Below are positions 45,025-58,300 of a DNA stretch of 64,000 nt, in pieces. The position numbers were made by a program, and so were the translations under genes. The notes under the pieces are model-generated. The model did not search any database and was not told where the DNA came from. It worked only from the letters and a program-made list of their open reading frames with translations. This DNA is from Paraphysomonas bandaiensis (Eukaryota; Chrysophyceae): the NCBI GenBank assembly GCA_965644295.1, contig CBFFRP010000287.1:62001-126000 (forward strand), in the 5' to 3' direction. How positions within the stretch are numbered: the stretch's first letter is position 1; every line of letters begins with the position of its first letter.

Positions 45025-45637
45025 AATGTAACGGTGCAACTTAAGATATGATGTCTCTTGAACTTGAATATGAAGGACAAAAGAAATGGTTTTACTGTTG
45101 GAGTCTCGTAGCCGCAGAGTGTCTGTTTCTATCAAACCGACAGGAAAACTCCTGTGGAAATTTTCGCAACACACACACAAGCTTCAGTTTTTATGACACA
45201 TCATTTTAGGTGTAAAATTCCACTGGTCTTGAAAAACTGCAGGTATTAAGCCAAAATTAAGGTCCAGGTATAAAAAGGTCAATTTTATAGAACATCCATA
45301 CTCCGCTGTATATTATTGACAATACATTTCCCAAAATTCTATATTTTGTGTGTAAACTACTCACATAAAACTAAAATATCTCACAATTCCAGAAAATAGT
45401 AGCGCTTTTCTTTCCCAATATCTGAATTTATTCATATCTCATGGATATTCATATATAAAGATAGGTATTTCCAAGATGTTCCGTTTCCTCCAATCACACA
45501 CATGGAATGATGTGGACATACAATCTAAACATATGGAACCTCAGGCATGATGGCAATGAAGAATCTCATCATATATGCACAGTGTATAGATCACAATTAC
45601 TGTTATCATAGTTAGTTATAGGAGTATTAGAATACTA
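45025..45637. promoter_or_regulatory. divergent promoter region, RNA-repair enzyme / SLC12
   Basis: 613 bp between two divergent ATGs. The first ~155 bp are open in the repair-enzyme frame and may be 5' UTR or N-terminal coding. The rest is A/T-rich with no recognisable core element. Confidence 0.4.
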
Positions 45638-48637
45638 ATGGAGATGGACTGTGGAGAAGATAGTAGCTCTTCTATTCGGAATTATGAGAAGTTAACCTCT
45701 GCTAGTGGTGATGGGGGATGGCTCGCAGATGCAGATAGTAATATAGGTCTAGGGATAGATGATGATGAGACTGGGGACCTTGCTCTTAACCCTGTTAACA
45801 TACATCGTCGGGAAACAGCTCATGAGTTCGAAGCAGGACCACATGCAGATTTTTATGATGGGAAAAGTCCAACCAAACGACCATCAATGGCCGATCTGCT
45901 TGAGAAGGGAGAGAACTATGGGACAGTCGATGAGCCATTAAAGAATTTGCTTGAACGCGTTCAGCCTTCATCTCAAGTTGGATACAAGTTTGGATGGATA
46001 GAAGGTGTATTTATTCGATGCACGTTAAGTATATTTGGTGTGGTTATGTTCTTGAGACTCAATTGGGTCATGGTGAGAAAACTGCGGGTGATTTCCTAAC
46101 TTCATCCTAACAGCGTTATTCTAAGGCACAAGCTGGACTTGGAGGTGGATTAATGGTGATAATTTATTCGACAACTGTTACTGGTATTACAACGACGTCG
46201 CTCTCGGCTATTTCAACTAACGGGCGACTACCTGCTGGTGGTATTTACTACATGGTAAGTCGTCAGCTTGGCTCCGATATCGGCGTCGTTGTAGGAGCAA
46301 CACTTTTTATTGCTCAGTCGTTTGCAGTGGCCATGAATTTAGTTGGTGTGGCAGAGTCTGTCGTCAACCTGCAGTCTGAATACATGATCGACAAGGAATG
46401 GGACGGAAAGATATTCGCTCTCATTGGACTCTTACTTGTACTCTTTGTTGCATTCAACGGAGCCCAACTCGAAATTCACCTTCAGAAATTTCTATTCTTT
46501 GTGATGTCACTTGCGCTTCTGAATTTTTTTATAGGAGTTCTAGTCCAGAAAAAAGACGACGACTTCGGTAGTACTGGTATTAGTTCCAAGTCTCTAAATG
46601 ACAATAGTGACCCCAATTATTCCTCGGGGGAGTCATGGGTGACTGTGTTTGGGGTGTTCTTTCCTGCAGGTTAGTGGAATGTAGTTCAAAATATACGAGT
46701 TACGTGATTTGTGCTTACGTATTCAGTGACGGGCATTGTAGCTGGCTCCAGTATATCTGGAGATCTCGCGAATCCATCCGAAGCCATACCAAAGGGAACT
46801 TTTCTTGCCGTAGCTGTAACAACGTTTGTTTACTTACTGATGGCAGTTCTTCTCGCTGCTAGTTTTAATCCAGAAGGTCTGGCAAATATATCCACACAAA
46901 TCGATGCCATCGATATATCACTTATACCTGCTATCGGAACTGCTGGAATATTTGCTGCAGGGCTGTCATCCGCACTGGCATTGATCGTTGGTGCTCCCAG
47001 AGTACTTATGGCCCTCGCTCGAGACGATTTACTTGAAGTATTGGAACCTCTCAAGAAAGGGTATACTGCAAAAGACGAGCCTCTCAGAGGCTATGTGTTT
47101 GTATTAATCATCGCGATATTAGCAATTCTCTTTTTGGATCTCAATGCCGTGAACCCCATTGTGACAAACTTCTACCTATTACAATACTGTGTTGTAAATT
47201 ATGCTGTTGCATCAGCTGAATTTTCTAAAACCCCTGGTTGGCGCCCATCATTCAAGTACTATCATGCTTATTTGTCTGTACTCGGCTGCATTTTGTGTGC
47301 TGCTAGTATGTTTATGGTGAGAGGTTTTCTATTTGTACAATATCCAGTTGTAACAATGGTCTAGGTTGATTACATCACCGCATTCGTCACGTTTGTTGTT
47401 GCTGCGTTTTTATTCAATTATGTGAGATATTTTCGACAGCCTGACGTGAACTGGGGTGAAAGTTCACAAGCAGCCCGACACATGAAGGCAGTGCGTGCGA
47501 TGTACGAATTAGAGGGTATACGATGTGCATCGTGCTGTTGTGTAAATAATATGGAATGCTGTCAGATACCAAAGCGCATGTGAAGAACTTTCGTCCCCAA
47601 TACTTGGTTTTGACTGGAGACCTCAGGAAGTCTCCTGACTTAGTGATTGCAATGCAACTGCTCAGGAAATCACATGGTGTCATGATAGCTGGGCATGTAA
47701 GTAAACATGTACAGTGCTAAGTTTTGCGGCATTAATATTTTCATGGAAATAGGTAATCCCTGGGAATATACAAGATGATCATGATGAGTATATGCGCGTA
47801 TTAAACAGTAATACTCTGAAGGATTTGAATGTAAAGGGGTTCAATAGTGTGGTAATGTCGCCTAATTTACTTAACGGAGTTCACGCTTTGCTACAAATCT
47901 CTGGCCTTGGTAAACTTCGGGCGAATACTGTTGTTATTGGCTTCAAGCGATCCTGGAGACAAGCTTCTGAGGAAAGCGTAAGTGTTGAATTTCTTTACAA
48001 TCTCTAGCTGCAGTCATTATATACTACTCAGAATGTGGAATACATTGAAATTATTCGGTCGTGTATGGTCACCAAGCACGGAGTAGCGGTGGTGCGCAAC
48101 TTGACTATTGACTATCGAGTTGTAGACAACAGTACACGTACGACTATTGATGTGTGGTGGCTCGTGGAGGACGGTGGTTTAACTCTTCTCATTGCCTACC
48201 TGCTCTCTCGACATCAGGTATTCCGTAGTCGCAACACTGTTCTACGTGTCTTCTCTGTTGCTGAACCGGAAGACATTTACTCAGAGAAGAGTCGACTACA
48301 AAGCCTAATGGACCTTTTTCGCATTGACGCCCTTGTTCAAGTTGTTTCGAATATGGATATTGATGTATCCAACTCCACCAAGTTACAGTTCAAGGAGTAT
48401 TCTAGCTTGTCCGAAGATGAAATCGAGCGAAGCAGCCGCATCACGTACTTCATGAAACTTTCAGAGCAGATGAAAATTCACTCTGGTGCGGCATCTCTTG
48501 TTGTAGCTTCGCTTCCAGTGCCGCGCATGAGAGTTCCCACGAAGGAATATTTTGCCTACTTGGAGATGCTTACAGACGGACGACCAACATTTCTGATACG
48601 TGGAAATCAAGAGACTGTATTGACGTACTACTCATAG
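45638..48637 (+). CDS. cation-chloride cotransporter (SLC12, NKCC-like)
   Basis: Seven exons, 45638-46072, 46114-46669, 46727-47316, 47365-47515, 47566-47696, 47753-47977 and 48032-48637, join in frame to 897 residues through introns as short as 41 nt. An acidic cytosolic N-terminus is followed by the SLC12 core: FGWIEGVFIRCTLSIFGVVM, FLRLNWVM, SAISTNGRLPAGGIYYMVSR and VTGIVAGSSISGDLANPSEA. The C-terminal cytosolic domain has KPDVNW-like PDVNWGESSQA, HVKNFRPQYLVLTG and DVWWLVEDGGLTLLIAYLLS. It moves Cl- together with Na+/K+ for volume and ion control at the plasma membrane. The first helix (IRC...IFGVVMFLRLNW) resembles the NKCC more than the KCC branch; that sub-assignment is tentative. Confidence 0.92.
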
Positions 48638-49396
48638 ACTTACTTGTGCACGAATATTCTTCTGAGAAATCTGTAGACTGAGCAGGTTGCGATATACCAC
48701 GATTATAAAGCGTGAGTTGTGAGATTTAAATTAATTCTAATTTTGATACCACTCACTGTTGACACACTGATGTTGAAGTTGTTCGCATACGCTCCAATGA
48801 TCCAGGATTCGCAATGATAACGTCAGAAAAGTAATTAACTAATAATAACGCTTTATATCGTGAGTCATTGTTAACTACTATAATAGTAAGAATGCAAGTA
48901 ACAATGTAATATGCTTTTAAAAATCAATTTCAGATATATTCCATAAGCAACACCTGCTCATTCTGACAGCTGACAGTCATCTGAAATATTAAATTTCTGC
49001 AGAGTATGCTGATTGCTGATATACGGAATTTAGTACCAACACGCGAAACATTGGCATGATATTTTGGTTCATTTCTGCAAAAGTGTTGACTATGTTTTGC
49101 TGGCACCAACTCAACATTATTTCATCATCTAGTTTAAGACACATCTTGTCTTATAGTCAGACGATCTCGTTAATATCGTCACTGAAAGAGGTTAAAAAAT
49201 TACCCCATTCTGTATGAATTTACTTCCTTGTTGCTTATATGATCAGTGGCCTTGTAAAGTTTCGTACAACATATCGTATTATAATATAGCATTTCGGAAT
49301 AATAGTTATAAGTAGTAAAATTTCATATGCATACAAAACGAACTCTATCTTCTCAATCTAATTTCGTCCTACTTTTTATCTAAAGAACAATAATGA
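48638..49396. other. convergent 3' intergenic region
   Basis: About 760 bp between two convergent genes. A/T-rich, with no open frame of note. Probably two 3' UTRs. Confidence 0.4.
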
Positions 49397-52300
49397 CTAA
49401 GAAGTTACATGAATTTCTTCCTTTTCCTCTTCGGGTTTACTCTCTTGTACATATCTATCTAAAAACTCTGATGGTATTCCACCAACTTGGGCATACTGTT
49501 TAATTCGCTCGTGCATCGTTTGGGTAGAGAAATAATCAGCTTGAGCAGGTGATCGACGACTACCTGAACTAGAAATACTCGGTCGTCGACCCGTAGATGT
49601 TGAACGTCGCAAATGAGAGGCCCCTCGTCTGTCTAACGGGCTTGACACAACAGGAGCATTGCCAGTTAAAGATCCTGCAGCAGCAGATCGTTTGTATAAA
49701 TCCTGAGATAATATTCTCAAGTTAGTGTAGAATTCAGCCGTGAATTGAGGGTTGGAATCGTCGGACATATCCGACGGATTAACCTTAACAATATAATATT
49801 AACACAATATGTAACGTGGGATTAGAAAACATACCTTTATGTGAGATAGTGCATGGATAGCAACTAATCCAAAGTCACCAGATGAGGAAAGACGAGTCGT
49901 GTGAATATACAAGACCTGCGAGCTTTCGTCGTAGAGATAGCTGTTCTTGAAAGAATTGTTTGCTAAATCAGACGGAGGCAAAGAACTTGCTGCTTCAATT
50001 TTGACATGTGTTAAACCAATCATTTCCGCCAAATGACGTCCGAAGTCCAACCGGGCATGTTCTTGTACCGACAACTTGTCATCACTAACCACAACTAATG
50101 CCTCACCCTGAGGCGGATTACTTGAGTCCACATATACACCAGGAGATATTCGAGGTGACTCCACCTTCTTCTCTGGTAAAACTGTAGATTGCGAGGCTGT
50201 TTGTGGATCCTTGTTTAGAATGCCACTAACTTCCAGTGCGGACATGATACGATCAATTCGCTCTATTTTAGCGGTATCCAAGCCCCCCCCTTGTGACAAC
50301 GCCCCCCCATTCTCCAACACACTTATAACTTTATTGATACGTTCTAACTTTGCATCAATAAGTTGAATCGTTTGTGCCACAGCAGGTGACATATCCGCGC
50401 TTTGTAGAATGTTTCCAGATGTTGATAAAGGTTTTTGAGATTGTGTATCCGATCTCTCGTCAACAGTAGGCAATGGTGCCGTCGATGATGACATACCTGA
50501 AGTCGCTACCTGCTTCTTGGCAGCCATTTTAGTCTTCCTCTGCATTGCTAGGCGTGATTCAAGCTTCGACTTCCGCCGAGACCTTTCATGATCTAGAGAT
50601 TGATTAACTGCACTTAAGTCTTTCTCAAACTTAGCTAATATTCTCTGTTTTTCCTCATTGTGGAGCTTTCCGGCCTCGTCTTGTTGCTTCTTTTCGAATT
50701 CCTCCTTCTGTTTCAACAAGTTTTGGCGTTTCAGTTCAATCTCTGAAGTCTCCTTGGTTTGTTCTTCCTCTAACTGCTTCTTCATCTTTTGAATGTGCTC
50801 TTCGTGCTGGCTACGGAGCTGTGATTCTGTCTCTTCTCGCTCCTTTTGAATTTTCTCTGCAGCTGAAGCTTTCTCCGCGGCCAACCGGGCACGATACTCC
50901 GCCATAATCTCGACCTGGCTTTTTCCCATGTGCTCATTCAGCTTTGCCAACTGTTCCGGATCTGAGTACATATTAATCGCAACAGAGACCTCTTCGAGCT
51001 GCTTTTGTCGAAGCGACATTTGTTGTTGCGTATGTTCTCGCTCTAGCATAAGCACAGCACGCTCCTCAGCTTCTGCTTGCTTCTTACTGAATTTTGTATC
51101 TAAATCATTCAATGAGAGCTTGATGAAATCATCTGTTGACTTTCTCGAAACAAGCTTGTCAACTAAATCAATACGTGCTTCAGCCTTTTCTTGCATGACA
51201 GTCTCTACAGCAGTTTTCAGCGCATTCACTCGTTGATCGAAGTGCTTTTTAAGAAGATCAGACATTTCTGCAGAGTGCCGATCTCGTAAAATTGCTTGGG
51301 CGGCTTCACTGAGATGATTTTCTGGCACAAGACCTTTTCCAAGAGTTTCTCTGAAACAGTGGTCTTCCTTCGCACGATCGACAAGATCCATGCTGTCCGC
51401 TGCCGCGGCAGCTTCCTGTAGCCTCTCTGTCCAAAGCATTTTAGCTTGGCGTAATTTCTCTTTTTCTTCTTTTTCAGCAGCTTGTTTCTTCGCCAGCTCT
51501 GCTAGAGCACGCTCCTCTTGTTCCTTTAGCTCGCGCTCCTTTCTCGCTCTTTTTTCAGCCAAACGGTTTTCAAGGCGTTCTTTGCCTCCATGGATTTTGG
51601 CTGCTTCTCCTTCTAGTCGTTTCTTATCTTCCTTCTCCAATATTTCATGGAGGCGCTGTACTTTTCGTTGGTTCGCTTCTTCTTCAGCTCGTGTTTTGAG
51701 AGCTCGCTCTGTCTCCAATGCCGCTTCACGCGCCGCTGCAGCAGCAGCTTCCAACTCCTTTTCACGTGCTGCTAGCAGTGCAGCCTCCATCTCTTGTGCG
51801 TGCTTCTCTTCAAGTTCCGTTAGTAACTTCGATGTTTCCGATTCCTCGTTGTTTTGTATGGGTTCAACAGCATCTGCTTCTACATCAGAAACTTCGATCT
51901 CTTCGACAACAGAGTCCAGCTGTTTCTTCCTTTTGGCCTTCTTGTTTAGCCTCGACTTCAAGTTAGAACATTGGGCTTTGCGATCTGAAGCAAGTTGATC
52001 ACGCAGCCGGCGTAATTCTGCTTCGTGCTGTTCACGTAGACTATTTATGGCGTTCTGAGCGTTCGATCGTTCAGACGCAGCAAGAGCAGCTTTTTCAGCT
52101 GCTTGAATGTATTCTGCATCCAATTCTTTTCGAATTTTTTCGTCTAACTCCTTCTTCTTGGACTCAACTGCCGCAATCTCTTCTTTATTCAGACGATCCG
52201 TCAGCTCTTGTCGTCTCTTCTCGTCAATCGCTCTGGCTTCTTCTAACTTCGTCCTCATTTCATCATCTCCGACGCCAGAAGTTTGTAGTTCCGACTCGTG

Positions 52301-55300
52301 AGTACTACTTTCTTGTTTCAGGCGAGCTTCAAATGCTTCGATTTCTTTTCGTTTGAGTTCCAGCATTTCATTTTGTAGCCGAATAATCTCTTCCTCGTAT
52401 TGTTTCCGCAGATCTCCAACACGCTCTTCGGCTTCTTCAAGAGTTCGTTTCGCAGCATCTCTGGCAGCCGCAGCACTTGAGTAAGAGTCTTGTTCTTCAC
52501 GCGAAAGGTATTCCTTTTCATCTTTCAGCAGACGTGATCGCAGTTCCTGAGACTCTTTGTCTTCCTTCTCTTTCAGTTCAACTTCGACGGGAGATGATTC
52601 AAACTTCGATATACTTTCCTGTTCACGAGCTACTGCGTTCACAAATTCATTTTCAATTTCATCATCGAGCTGATTTAGTATATCCTGTTCATCTTCAAAT
52701 TCTACCGCAACCTGCGCTTCAACCTCTGACAAAGGTTTGTCACTCCTCGACAAGAGTTCACGCTTTCTTTGTTCTCGTCTTTTCTTCAAACGCTCCTGTG
52801 TAGCAGATTTTACGGCGGCTTTCTTCACTTCAAAAGCAACTTCCAACCCATTAATAGCTTTTTCGTAATCTAATCTGGATTGTAGTACTCTATCTGCAAA
52901 TTCATCGTTTACTGCTGCCAATAAATTGTCCTTAACTTTTCGCATTTCTTGATCCAGTGCATTCAAGTCTGCGCTGTCTATCGCACACTCTTCCTCTGCG
53001 ATAGACTCTGCATCTTCTTCAGACAAGCCTTTCTCCTCTAACTCTTTCTGTCGTGTGATACGTTTCTGTCTCAATTGCTCGTCTAACTCTTTGCGCTTTC
53101 TTCTATTCACAGCTGCAAGTCCATCTCTCAAGGCTGCAAGAGTATCATCCCTTGTGCGCATAATATTACTTTCATCAAGTGCCGTCTCTTCATCAATTGT
53201 TTCTAATGCGGCCTTCTCCTCAGCAGAAAGCATATCTTCTATCTCTCGCATATCAGCAATTTCTTGAGATGATAGTTCAGCTTCTGCTATCATCTTCGCC
53301 TCAGCTTCAGACGTCCCAGACTCTTGCAATTCCCTCTCGCGTCCTGAACGACGTTTAGCCATTTCGTCAGACTTCTTGCGCTTCAATTCAGCCTTTTTCT
53401 CTGATAGTTTTTCACGCATTCTGCGCTTCTTTTCTGCATTTCCCTTTCTGCACCGAGACAAATCTCTGTCAGCTTCCTTTACAACCCTATCCATCGTTTC
53501 TTCGTCCAATTTTTCCACAAAATCTTCGATTGCTTCACCCTGATTAATTTCAAATTCTGAGGCGCGTTTCGCAGCAATGGCTTCCGCTTCTTCTGGAGAA
53601 TAACCTTCAGTAATGTAACCTTCTTTGATAACACTGCGCTGTCGACTAGCTTCTTCGGACAAGTAATGCTTTTCTTTCTCGCGAAATTCATCAAGTCCGC
53701 CATTTATGCAAGACTTAAACAGCTCTAATCTACGAGCAAGTTCAGCCTCCGCATTATCCAATTCCTTGTGAATGCTGTCTCGAAGACTACGCTCTTCATC
53801 CTGAAGGAAGTTGTTCAAATCTCGTTCTTGAGACTGTTCATAAGTCTCAGATTCAGCTTGTGCGACTTGCTTAGCTTGTAGTTGATTCAATCCATCTTCA
53901 CGCAATTCAGCTTCACGTATTTGCCGTCGCATGGCAAGTTTATTTTGCAGATGCTTGTTGGCAGATTCGCGCCTATGCTTCAATTGCTCTTCAAGGCCAA
54001 CAAGGTTTCGTTCATGTTCTGCTCTCTTGGATGCAACTTCCTGGCGTCTCTCCCTTTGAGATTTTATCAAGTCCTCTAACTTCTGGATTCGCAGCAACTC
54101 CATTGAATTCTCAAGGGCTTCCACTTCTTGTTGCTTCCTATTTCTCATTTCACGAATATTGTCTTCAACTTTCTCAAGTGATAACTGATGGGTCAATGCT
54201 GATTGGAAAGCGGCACACAACTCTGCATGAAACGAAACCGAACACGCAGCTAGCGCACCAGCGGCTTTCTGATCTATGCTGAGTAGTGTGGATTCTAGAA
54301 GCCCATCGTTGTCACACAAACTCTGCCTGACATTGACACGATCTAATTCATACTTCGTTAAAGTGGCTTCTTGCTCAGAAATATATTTATCCTTGGCATT
54401 CTGGACACGTTCAGAATAGCTATTAAGCACTTTCTTCTTGTCATCAGTGTGTTCTTTAACTTGAGATTCCATCCGTCTAAACTCATCGCCGGTACTCTTC
54501 TCAGCTTCCTCCACATCCTGTTTTATAGTTTCGTCAATGCTATCATAGAGTGCAGTTAATTCCTCTGCCGGCCGATTAAGAGATAATAAGCGTTTGCTTT
54601 CGAACTCTCGGAATGCATGGCCAGAAATAATTATTTTTTGTGTCCGTCGAAGAATTTCAGCACTAAACGATTCACGGTAATAACTCATCTGCTTACAATG
54701 GGATGCATCAAATGCCGTAAAGCTAGCTGCAAGGTTTGGTTCTATTCCCTCAACCATACAAGCGGCATGCTGTTGGGTCAATAGCATTCCCGTAGCAAGC
54801 GATGAGTAAGCAGCATTCAGCTCGCATTCCTCGCGCTGTATTTCCGCGTCGATTTGAATTTCTGCGTTTTTCACAACATATTCGGGTAAGTTTTTGTTAC
54901 GATACAATGAGACCATAAACTCTTTCTTGGCAAGTAATGATGTGATAACTTCTCCCAGTATACTGCGACGAGATTTCTCAATCATGACAAGAAGCTTAAG
55001 TTCTCTTGCTGCATTCATTTCGGATGCTAATACCAATTCTCGTTCATAATCTGTAGCTGCACCTTCTTGGCGAGATTTCTCATCTTCAATTTCTTTTTTA
55101 AATTGCATGGAAAGCTTTCGAATCAACAACGAAGTATCCATTTTCTCATTTTCTCGTTGGTCATGAACAAAGCGACTGATTTCGTGCTCGGTAGCTCCTT
55201 GTCTATTGAGATCACTGAACAATTTCATTTCAGCGGCCTCTGCACGAAGACTGTTTTCGCCTAACTGCAAACGCATGCACCCATCATGGTATGAGTGCAA

Positions 55301-58300
55301 TGCAACAATCATTCGATCGTGTAGGTTACTCAATTGGGACGACATATCAACCATAGGCCCCCATGAAGTTGCTAACGAAATAATCTCATCAACCTTTTTA
55401 CCAACATCTTCCAAAATTAACTTTTGGGTCGCAATACCTTCTGAAACATACTCCTTACGACACTGTGACTCTATTTCAACAAAGTTCAAAATTTCATTTT
55501 GAGTGGTGTCGTCGAAATGTGATATACGCTTTCGAATGAATTCGGTTGTTACACTGAGTTCGTCATTTAGAAGTTGTGAAGATTCTGTAAACAACGAGTC
55601 AAGTTCTGATTTCAACAACGAGAAGTCATTCTCTCTCTCCTTTTTGAGAACAGTGACTTCATGTTCGATGTCAACATCGTCCAGGTTGTTTAACCATTTC
55701 TCCCGAATAGACCCCTCAAAATCTTCAACGCGAGTACGTTCCTTTACAATTTCAGAATACAATCTCTCAATATCGGCTGACTCTTCTTCGAAGAGACCTG
55801 TCATAAGCTTCTCCAACGAAACATCTCTATTCTCTACTTGAGTTCGTGATGAATGAAGTCGAAGCATATTCGATTTAGAAGGCGACCGTCCTAAATTTGA
55901 AGCAGAAGGAGACCTGGCCACATCAGGTGATGATGCTGACCTAGTTCGGTTTTCATTGTACAGATATTGTCTAAGTTTATCACATCTACGTTCCTTGAAT
56001 TTACTGTTCAATGAGAAAAACTTGATGCGTGCCAGAGCTCCTAAATGACGCATTTTTACGGCGTATCTGGTGCTTGATAGCGTTACCACTTTAGATTCAT
56101 ACACAGAACGTTCATCGTCAGAAATTTCGACCGCAGTATTCGACCTCATAAGTGCGTTCAACCGACTGCTACGTTCCAACTCAAGTTTCTTTTCGAGCTC
56201 TTCCTTTTCAGTGGCATGCTTTTCATCTATGGCATTTTCATCTTCACTCTCAGGGATTTCAATGGCAAGGGCACTGGTCAATGCGTCTTTTTGACGCTCT
56301 CTCTCCAACTCAAGAATTTTATTTACAAGTTGAGCGTCGGCATCCACTTCATTAATGAGGTCTCCTTTGAGGTCGTCATTAAAGTTAGCGTGCTGCAAAA
56401 CATCATCCTCCATTTTCTCCTGCATTTCAGCAAATTCATCCCTGTATTCATCACCATCTGAAACGTCTTCACCTTCATCGATAAGCGATTTACTCATCCT
56501 TCGTTGTTGATTTTGACCTTCACTAATACTATTTAGCAAGTTAAGCACTTGTTCCATATCTACTGATTGTGACGGTAATGACGACAAGAACTCATCTATT
56601 GCGGCTATCAACTCTTTCCTAGCATTATCAGCAAACTCACGGGTATTCTTGACGCCATCCATGCGCTCGTTAACTTTGAGCATTAACGCCATCAGAGCAT
56701 TGCGCAAATCATCAAGGTAACCAGCAAATACATCAACAGCATCTGATCGCTTGTTATCGGCATCCACTGGATTTCCTATCTCCAATGCTTTCATTATTTC
56801 CTGCCCCAAAGTATTCTCATTCACAACAAGAACACTAACTAGCTTTGGTGATCGTTGAGAAAAAGCCTTAAATGCATCTTCGAGGCTGAGTGTAGCATTG
56901 TCAGTATTAGCATCAGCAGTGACACATTGATCGATTCCAGACAAAATATTTTGAGGAAGTTCGACATTGCTCTCTTTCAAGGTGTGTTCAAATGTTATTT
57001 TTGCACTTTTGTATCGGCGATCTTCGTCACTTATGGCAAGGCAGAGTGACGAATCAATAAAATCCTTCACGTTTTCCAGCTCTTGAATAATTTCATGCAG
57101 CAAGGGCGACTCCGACTGTTTATCTAAGGCTTGATGATTGTAATGCTCAGTAGTTTCCTCAGATATCTGGTCAGATATACTGCGCGCAATACTGTCAGGC
57201 CCTTCATCAAGCAACTGTTGCAATCGCCCAAGTGTTTGCACAATTCGAGTTTCAGTTGAATGGATAGATACTTCATACATACCGCGATTTGATAAATCAA
57301 CCTTCAACCGGGACAGCAATGCAATAAGCTTCTTTGTCTGAGTCGTAGGATTCGCCCCACCCATATCAACAGTAACTTTAGCAAGCAGGTTCTTCAATTC
57401 TTCCACTTCTTGCTTCAATGAACCTTGCAATCCATTCAGCATATCATTTTGAATATGAATCTGGCGATCCATCTCGTCGTGGTGTGACTGCATGTGCTTC
57501 GCAAGCTCAGGTAAAAGCATCTCGTCATCAAACTCAATTTCAGCAGCTTCTCTAGCGGCAGCTGCCGCTTCTAAATCGTCTACTTGGTTTGCTTCATCAT
57601 TTTCGGCGGAAGGTATGACTTTACTAGCTTTGGGCGACTTCTTCGAAAAGAATCCACCTTTCGATGACTTTACTTCTCCTTTTTTGTTTCTACTGCGAGC
57701 TTTGCTGTCAATATCAAAATGTGAAGACCACGCTTTCTTTCTGAAGTAGTACATGAAGCTAATTAATACAAGAACAAGCCCAAGCATACCCAAGAGCAAA
57801 CCAAGGACCAAATCCCAATCAGGAGATAAAACGATGTTGTCATTCGATGTCACTCCAACGGTGATCAAATTGCTTTCAGTGAACTCCACAAAATATGACT
57901 CTGTAGAACAATTCACATTACTTGGCATAACCGTAACAATGATCAGATTACTGGGTGTTGATGACATCCGGAACACATATGTTCCAGCAATGGAAAATGT
58001 TACAGAGAAAGACGAAATTACGAGTGAACTTGAAGCAGCGGATACTAAATCACGGAATGATCCGTAATCGAAATTTTCATTTGTATTGAGCAGGGAGTCC
58101 TTAACATATTCCGGGTAGTCAGTGTTCGAAATGTCAAACACAATAGAATCACCCAACTTGAGACAAACAAGGGGGTTGGGAATAGTCACAGATGAATTCG
58201 ATGAATTGGAGCTCTGCAAGTGCCTACGATAGTCAGGCTTCTCAACTAGATACAATGTCTCAAACTGAGATACGTTTTCCTGCTCGACCCGGAATCGAAG

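Noticed and set aside
51390-51998. Plus-strand Ser/Ala-rich frame of 202 codons (and many similar ones between 50900 and 58100)
   Set aside because: They are antisense shadows of the acidic/basic coiled-coil gene; Ser/Leu/Phe-rich composition is the expected reverse complement of Glu/Lys/Arg codons.
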